A stretch of DNA of 16,711 bases from Eutrophocola sp964629325 (lineage in GTDB: Bacteria > Pseudomonadota > Gammaproteobacteria > Pseudomonadales > Pseudohongiellaceae): the NCBI GenBank assembly GCA_964629325.1, contig CAZVSC010000059.1, positions 1 through 16,711 of the forward strand, in the 5' to 3' direction. Below the pieces are notes generated by a model. That model saw only the letters and a program-made list of their open reading frames with translations, was not told the DNA's origin and made no database searches. This document shows positions 13,584 through 16,711 of this stretch, in pieces. Within the stretch, counting starts at the first letter, position 1. The number at the start of each line of letters is the position of its first letter. The position numbers and the translations under genes are program-made.

Positions 13584-13970
13584 ATGAAAACTTCTCTGTA
13601 CCTGATTGTGTTATTTTCCCTGCCAGCCACCGTGTTGGCCCATCATTCCTTTCTTTCCATCTACGATCAGGATTCCGTGGTGACTATCGAAGGCGTCGTC
13701 ACCGAAGTCTGGTTCGAGAACCCCCACAGCCGTGTGTACGTGGAAACAACAGACGCGGATGGCAGCAAGGTGCTGTGGGAGTCCGAGACCTACCCGCGCA
13801 ACATTCTCGTGCGCCGCGGCTGGAACCATAACGACCTGAAGGCGGGGGATGCCGTCGTGCTCACCGGCAGACAGGCGCGCAACGGCACCAACCGCGTGCA
13901 GATGCTGACGCTGACGCGACCCTCCGATGGCTGGAAGGGTATCGGCTTCGCGCCGGATTCCATCGACTGA
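13584..13970 (+). CDS. DUF6152 family secreted protein (second copy)
   Basis: The 128-residue product has a short signal peptide ending VLA (residue 19) and a mature start HHSFLSIYD. The second conserved His48 is in FENPHSRVYVET (45-56). It ends soon after the RVQMLTL strand (104-110), the usual family length, and has no cysteine. AAGG overlapping and following the previous stop (13570-13575) serves as ribosome site, and the ATG at 13584 sits exactly at the signal peptide; an in-frame upstream ATG at 13503 is inside the preceding gene. It is the last gene of the three-gene unit and is followed five bases later by repeat array 2. Its similarity to the copy at 12438 is confined to the N-terminal motifs, so this is an old duplication or separate recruitment and not a recent copy. 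Confidence 0.87.
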   Translation: MKTSLYLIVLFSLPATVLAHHSFLSIYDQDSVVTIEGVVTEVWFENPHSRVYVETTDADGSKVLWESETYPRNILVRRGWNHNDLKAGDAVVLTGRQARNGTNRVQMLTLTRPSDGWKGIGFAPDSID

Positions 13971-13973
13971 ATA

Positions 13974-14108
13974 AATTCGGGGACAGTTCACTTAATTAAA
14001 TAATTCGGGGACAGTTCACTTGATTCCTGAAATCCTGAATTAAGTGAACTGTCCCCGAATTACACTTGATTCCCGAAATCCTGAATTAAGTGAACTGTCC
14101 CCGAATTA
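13974..14108. repeat. GGGGACAG inverted-repeat array 2 (four copies)
   Basis: Two plus-strand copies of TTCGGGGACAGTTCACTT (13976-13993 and 14004-14021) face two reverse copies (14042-14059 and 14088-14105). With flanks, the first copy (13974-13997) matches both reverse copies over 24 bases without error. The reverse copies sit in a 46-base tandem duplication (14017-14062 and 14063-14108) with one substitution. The shared core with array 1 is CGGGGACAGT followed by ACTT. The array fills the space between the DUF6152 gene and the 3' end of putA and may fold in the transcripts of both. Confidence 0.9.
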
Positions 14109-14120
14109 TTTTTCCGCAAA

Positions 14121-16711
14121 TTATTCACTGATCGAGAAAACCGCCGGGTCTCCACCAATCGCCGCTGTGTTGTTGCTGATGCTCTGCTCCCGCCCGAACC
14201 GCGCCAGGTATTCCGGACCCCCCGCTTTCGGACCCGTTCCCGACAGGCCGCTGCCCCCGAACGGTTGTGAGCCGACCACCGCCCCCACCATGTTCCTGTT
14301 GATGTAGACGTTGCCCGCCAGGATGCGCCGGCTGATGGCGTCGATGCGGTGGTTGATGCGGCTGTGGATGCCGAAGGTGAGGGCGTAACCCGTGGCGTTG
14401 ATCTCGTCGCAAAGCGACAGCATGTCCTCGGCCGCGAAGCGGATGACGTGAAGCACCGGGCCGAAGATTTCCTTTTCCAGGTCGGCAATGCGGTGAATGC
14501 TGATCATGGCAGAAGCGACAAAGAATCCGTTCTGTGGCAGTGACTCCTGCGGCACCTGGTACAGCAGGCGTCCAGCCTTTTTTGCCTTCGTGATATGTGC
14601 ATTGATCTCGTCTTTCGCCTGCGCATTGATGACCGGACCGACGTCGGTTTCCATGGCGCCGGGGTCGCCGATGACCAGTTCGCTCATGCGTCCCTGGATG
14701 AGTTCCAATACACGATCGGCGATCTCCTCCTGCAAGTAGAGCACGCGTAAAGCCGAGCAGCGCTGGCCGGCGCTGTTGAAGGCCGACTGCACCACGTCAC
14801 GCACCACCTGTTCGGGCAGGGCGGTGGAGTCCGCCAGCATGGCGTTGAGACCGCCGGTCTCGGCGATCAGCGTGGGAATGGCGCCTTTGCGGGTCGCCAG
14901 GGCCGAGGCGATGAGCTTTGCCACTTCCCCCGAACCGGTGAAGGCGACGCCTACAACGCGTTCATCGGGCAGCACCTCGGCAGCCACGGTCGCGCCTTCG
15001 CCCGGAATGCATACGAGGACATCGTCGGGAATGCCGGCTTCGTGAAAGAGTGCGGTGACGACCCGGCCGATGGCGGTGGCGTCCTCCGCCGGCTTGGCGA
15101 TCACGGTATTGCCGGCGGCCAGTGCCGCGGCCACCTGGCCGGTGAAGATGGCCACCGGGAAATTCCACGGGCTGATGCAGAAGAACACCCCCTTGCCGCG
15201 GCGGAGCAGGGTGTTGGATTCGCCCACCGGCCCCGGCAGTTCTTCCGGGCCGCCAAACAGGCGCCGGCTCTCGGCGGCGTAGTAGCGCAGGAAATCGACG
15301 GCTTCGCGGATTTCACTGTGCGCATCGGGCACGGTCTTGCCGGCTTCGCGAATGCACAGTGAGATCAGCCGCGCCTGGTTCATTTCGATCAGGGCGGCGG
15401 TTTTCTCCAGCAGGGCGGCGCGCTCGTTCACCGGCCGGCGTTCCCACTTCGGCCACGCGGCCGCGACCCTGTCCAGGGCGGCATGCATCGTCTCCTTGTC
15501 GGGAAAACCGCTTTGCCCGATGGCCTCGCCGGTGGCCGGATTGACGATCGGCACGCTTTTCTCGCGGGTGCCTTTCTGCAGTGGCAGCGGATCCCGGGCA
15601 TGGCGGGCGACCTGCTCCAGCAGCCGGTCGACGACGGCGCGATCGCCCAGGTTGATGCCGGCGGAGTTTGTCCGGGCCGGGGCAAACAGGTCCTTCGGCA
15701 GCACCACGGCAGGATGACGATGACCTTCGTTATGTGTCACCTGGGCGACGGGATCGGAGACGATGGCATCCACGGGCACGGCATTGTCGGCGATGCGATG
15801 GACGAAAGACGTGTTGGCGCCATTCTCCAGCAGGCGCCTGACCAGGTAGGGCAGCAGGGCGTCGTGGGTGCCCACCGGTGCATACACGCGGCAGCGATAC
15901 CGGTTGTCGGCGTTTTCGTTGAGCACATCGTAGAGAATTTCGCCCATGCCGTGCAGGCGCTGGAATTCGCATTCACCCGGGGAGAAATACGCCTTCACGC
16001 TGGCCACGCTCCAGGCGTTGTGGGTGGCGAACTGGGGCGAGAGGTGTTCCTTCATGCCAGCCAGGGTTTTCATGGCCGCCTGCCAGGACAGGTCGGTATT
16101 GCACTTGCGGGTGAAGACGGGGAAGTCGTGCAACCCGCGTGTCTGCGCCAGCTTGATCTCGGTGTCCCAGTAGGCGCCTTTCACCAGACGCACGGGAATG
16201 CGGGTACCGATGTCGCCGGCCAGTGCATTGAGCCAGTGCAGGACGGGCAGGGCGCGCTTCTGGTAAGCCTGCACGGCCAGGCCGAAACCCTGCCAGTCGG
16301 CATCATTCAATACGCGCAGGACGCCGGCGAACACCTCCAGGCCAAGCACCAGGCGCTCGCTTTCCTCGGCGTCCACGGTCAGCGGGATATTCCTGTCGCG
16401 GGCGGCGCGTGCCAGTTGTCCCAGCATGTCGGTCAGTTCCTGTTGCGCGCGGCGCCACTGGGCCACCTCGAAGCGGGGGCACAGGGCGGACAGCTTCACG
16501 GAGATGCCCAGGCTGCGCCCCGGATCCTTAACGGCGCCGATGGCCTCGATGGCGTGCAGGTAGGCATCGAAATAGGTCTGTGCGTCGGCAAGGGTGAGCG
16601 CGGCCTCGCCCAGCATGTCGAACGAGAAATCCTCGAAGTCCTTGCCATCCTTGTGGGCGCGGCCCAGCGCCTCGCCGATGGTCTCGCCGAGCACGAACTG
16701 GTCGCCGATGA
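14121..16711 (-). CDS. putA: Bifunctional PutA (proline dehydrogenase / glutamate semialdehyde dehydrogenase), 5' part outside the window
   Basis: PutA oxidises proline to glutamate in two steps, using FAD then NAD. The frame is open to the right edge and reads IGDQFVLGETIGEA at the edge, so the N-terminal part is missing; the GTG at 16694 is an internal Val. Counting from that codon, the proline dehydrogenase barrel occupies about 1-320, with VDAEESERL (107-115), RLVKGAYWDTEIK (169-181) and RRLLENGANTSFVHR (286-300). The aldehyde dehydrogenase follows, with Asn511 in SPWNFP, TGS (586-588) for NAD binding, Glu612 in AETGG and nucleophile Cys646 in SAGQRCSALR. It ends 35 residues after SGLSGTGPKAGG, without the long C-terminal region of E. 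coli PutA, so it resembles the short PutA type of about 1000 residues. Whether a ribbon-helix-helix DNA-binding domain exists cannot be seen. Repeat array 2 begins 12 bases past the stop. Confidence 0.96.
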   Translation of the reverse strand, partial: IGDQFVLGETIGEALGRAHKDGKDFEDFSFDMLGEAALTLADAQTYFDAYLHAIEAIGAVKDPGRSLGISVKLSALCPRFEVAQWRRAQQELTDMLGQLARAARDRNIPLTVDAEESERLVLGLEVFAGVLRVLNDADWQGFGLAVQAYQKRALPVLHWLNALAGDIGTRIPVRLVKGAYWDTEIKLAQTRGLHDFPVFTRKCNTDLSWQAAMKTLAGMKEHLSPQFATHNAWSVASVKAYFSPGECEFQRLHGMGEILYDVLNENADNRYRCRVYAPVGTHDALLPYLVRRLLENGANTSFVHRIADNAVPVDAIVSDPVAQVTHNEGHRHPAVVLPKDLFAPARTNSAGINLGDRAVVDRLLEQVARHARDPLPLQKGTREKSVPIVNPATGEAIGQSGFPDKETMHAALDRVAAAWPKWERRPVNERAALLEKTAALIEMNQARLISLCIREAGKTVPDAHSEIREAVDFLRYYAAESRRLFGGPEELPGPVGESNTLLRRGKGVFFCISPWNFPVAIFTGQVAAALAAGNTVIAKPAEDATAIGRVVTALFHEAGIPDDVLVCIPGEGATVAAEVLPDERVVGVAFTGSGEVAKLIASALATRKGAIPTLIAETGGLNAMLADSTALPEQVVRDVVQSAFNSAGQRCSALRVLYLQEEIADRVLELIQGRMSELVIGDPGAMETDVGPVINAQAKDEINAHITKAKKAGRLLYQVPQESLPQNGFFVASAMISIHRIADLEKEIFGPVLHVIRFAAEDMLSLCDEINATGYALTFGIHSRINHRIDAISRRILAGNVYINRNMVGAVVGSQPFGGSGLSGTGPKAGGPEYLARFGREQSISNNTAAIGGDPAVFSISE

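Noticed and set aside
12358..14108. CRISPR-like arrays
   Set aside because: The repeats are inverted relative to one another, with spacers of 5-60 bases that are unequal or themselves duplicated, and no cas gene is present.
14121..14230. Possible 3' truncation of putA by repeat array 2
   Set aside because: The end after the SGLSGTGPKAGG segment and a short tail is normal for the short PutA type, and the repeats begin only after the stop.
16692..16694. GTG at 16694 as the start of putA
   Set aside because: The frame continues to the window edge and upstream codons read IGDQF, a conserved proline dehydrogenase segment, so the true start is outside.

Overview
The window looks like chromosomal DNA from a GC-rich gammaproteobacterium, probably a marine or environmental one. 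The evidence is the gammaproteobacterial three-gene set at 1481-4539 (retropepsin-like protease, dead transglutaminase with membrane helices, ATP-grasp ligase), a compact PutA at the right edge, REP-like palindromes, and many secreted proteins of the DUF6152 type. No rRNA, tRNA, CRISPR array, phage gene or transposase gene is visible. The taxon is an inference from gene content only.

Layout, left to right. 1-84: a hairpin and five purine heptamers in front of a secreted protein gene (85-912), which overlaps by one base a free-standing GyrI-like ligand-binding protein (912-1391). 1443-4539: a promoter and the three-gene operon, closed by a strong terminator (4569-4605). 4613-6127, minus strand: a secreted DUF6152 fusion protein, then a DUF2721 membrane protein. 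6325-7008: a TVP38/TMEM64 membrane protein, followed by two REP-like palindromes and an octamer repeat. 7205-8155: a secreted alpha/beta-hydrolase that converges on a secreted ankyrin-repeat protein (9858-8230) across a shared hairpin terminator. 10011-11213: a double-domain OsmC protein, divergent from the ankyrin gene. 11329-13970: four genes for secreted proteins, three of them bracketed by two arrays of inverted GGGGACAG repeats (12358-12428 and 13974-14108). 14121 to the right edge: putA, cut by the end of the window.

The theme that ties the window together is an exported-protein family I cannot name. Four divergent members (85-912, the C-terminal part of 6127-5060, 11329-12351, 12904-13572) share two cysteines 135-146 residues apart and several other motifs. 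Three DUF6152 domains accompany them, one fused to a member and two on either side of another. All three DUF6152 domains appear to begin, after signal peptide removal, with His-His, and have a second conserved His 27-28 residues later. I infer a periplasmic DUF6152/two-cysteine module, perhaps metal-binding. This is the best candidate here for an undescribed system.

The other genes are housekeeping or stress related: proline catabolism (PutA), thiol peroxide or sulfur chemistry (OsmC), and an envelope peptide-modification operon that others have linked to osmotic stress.
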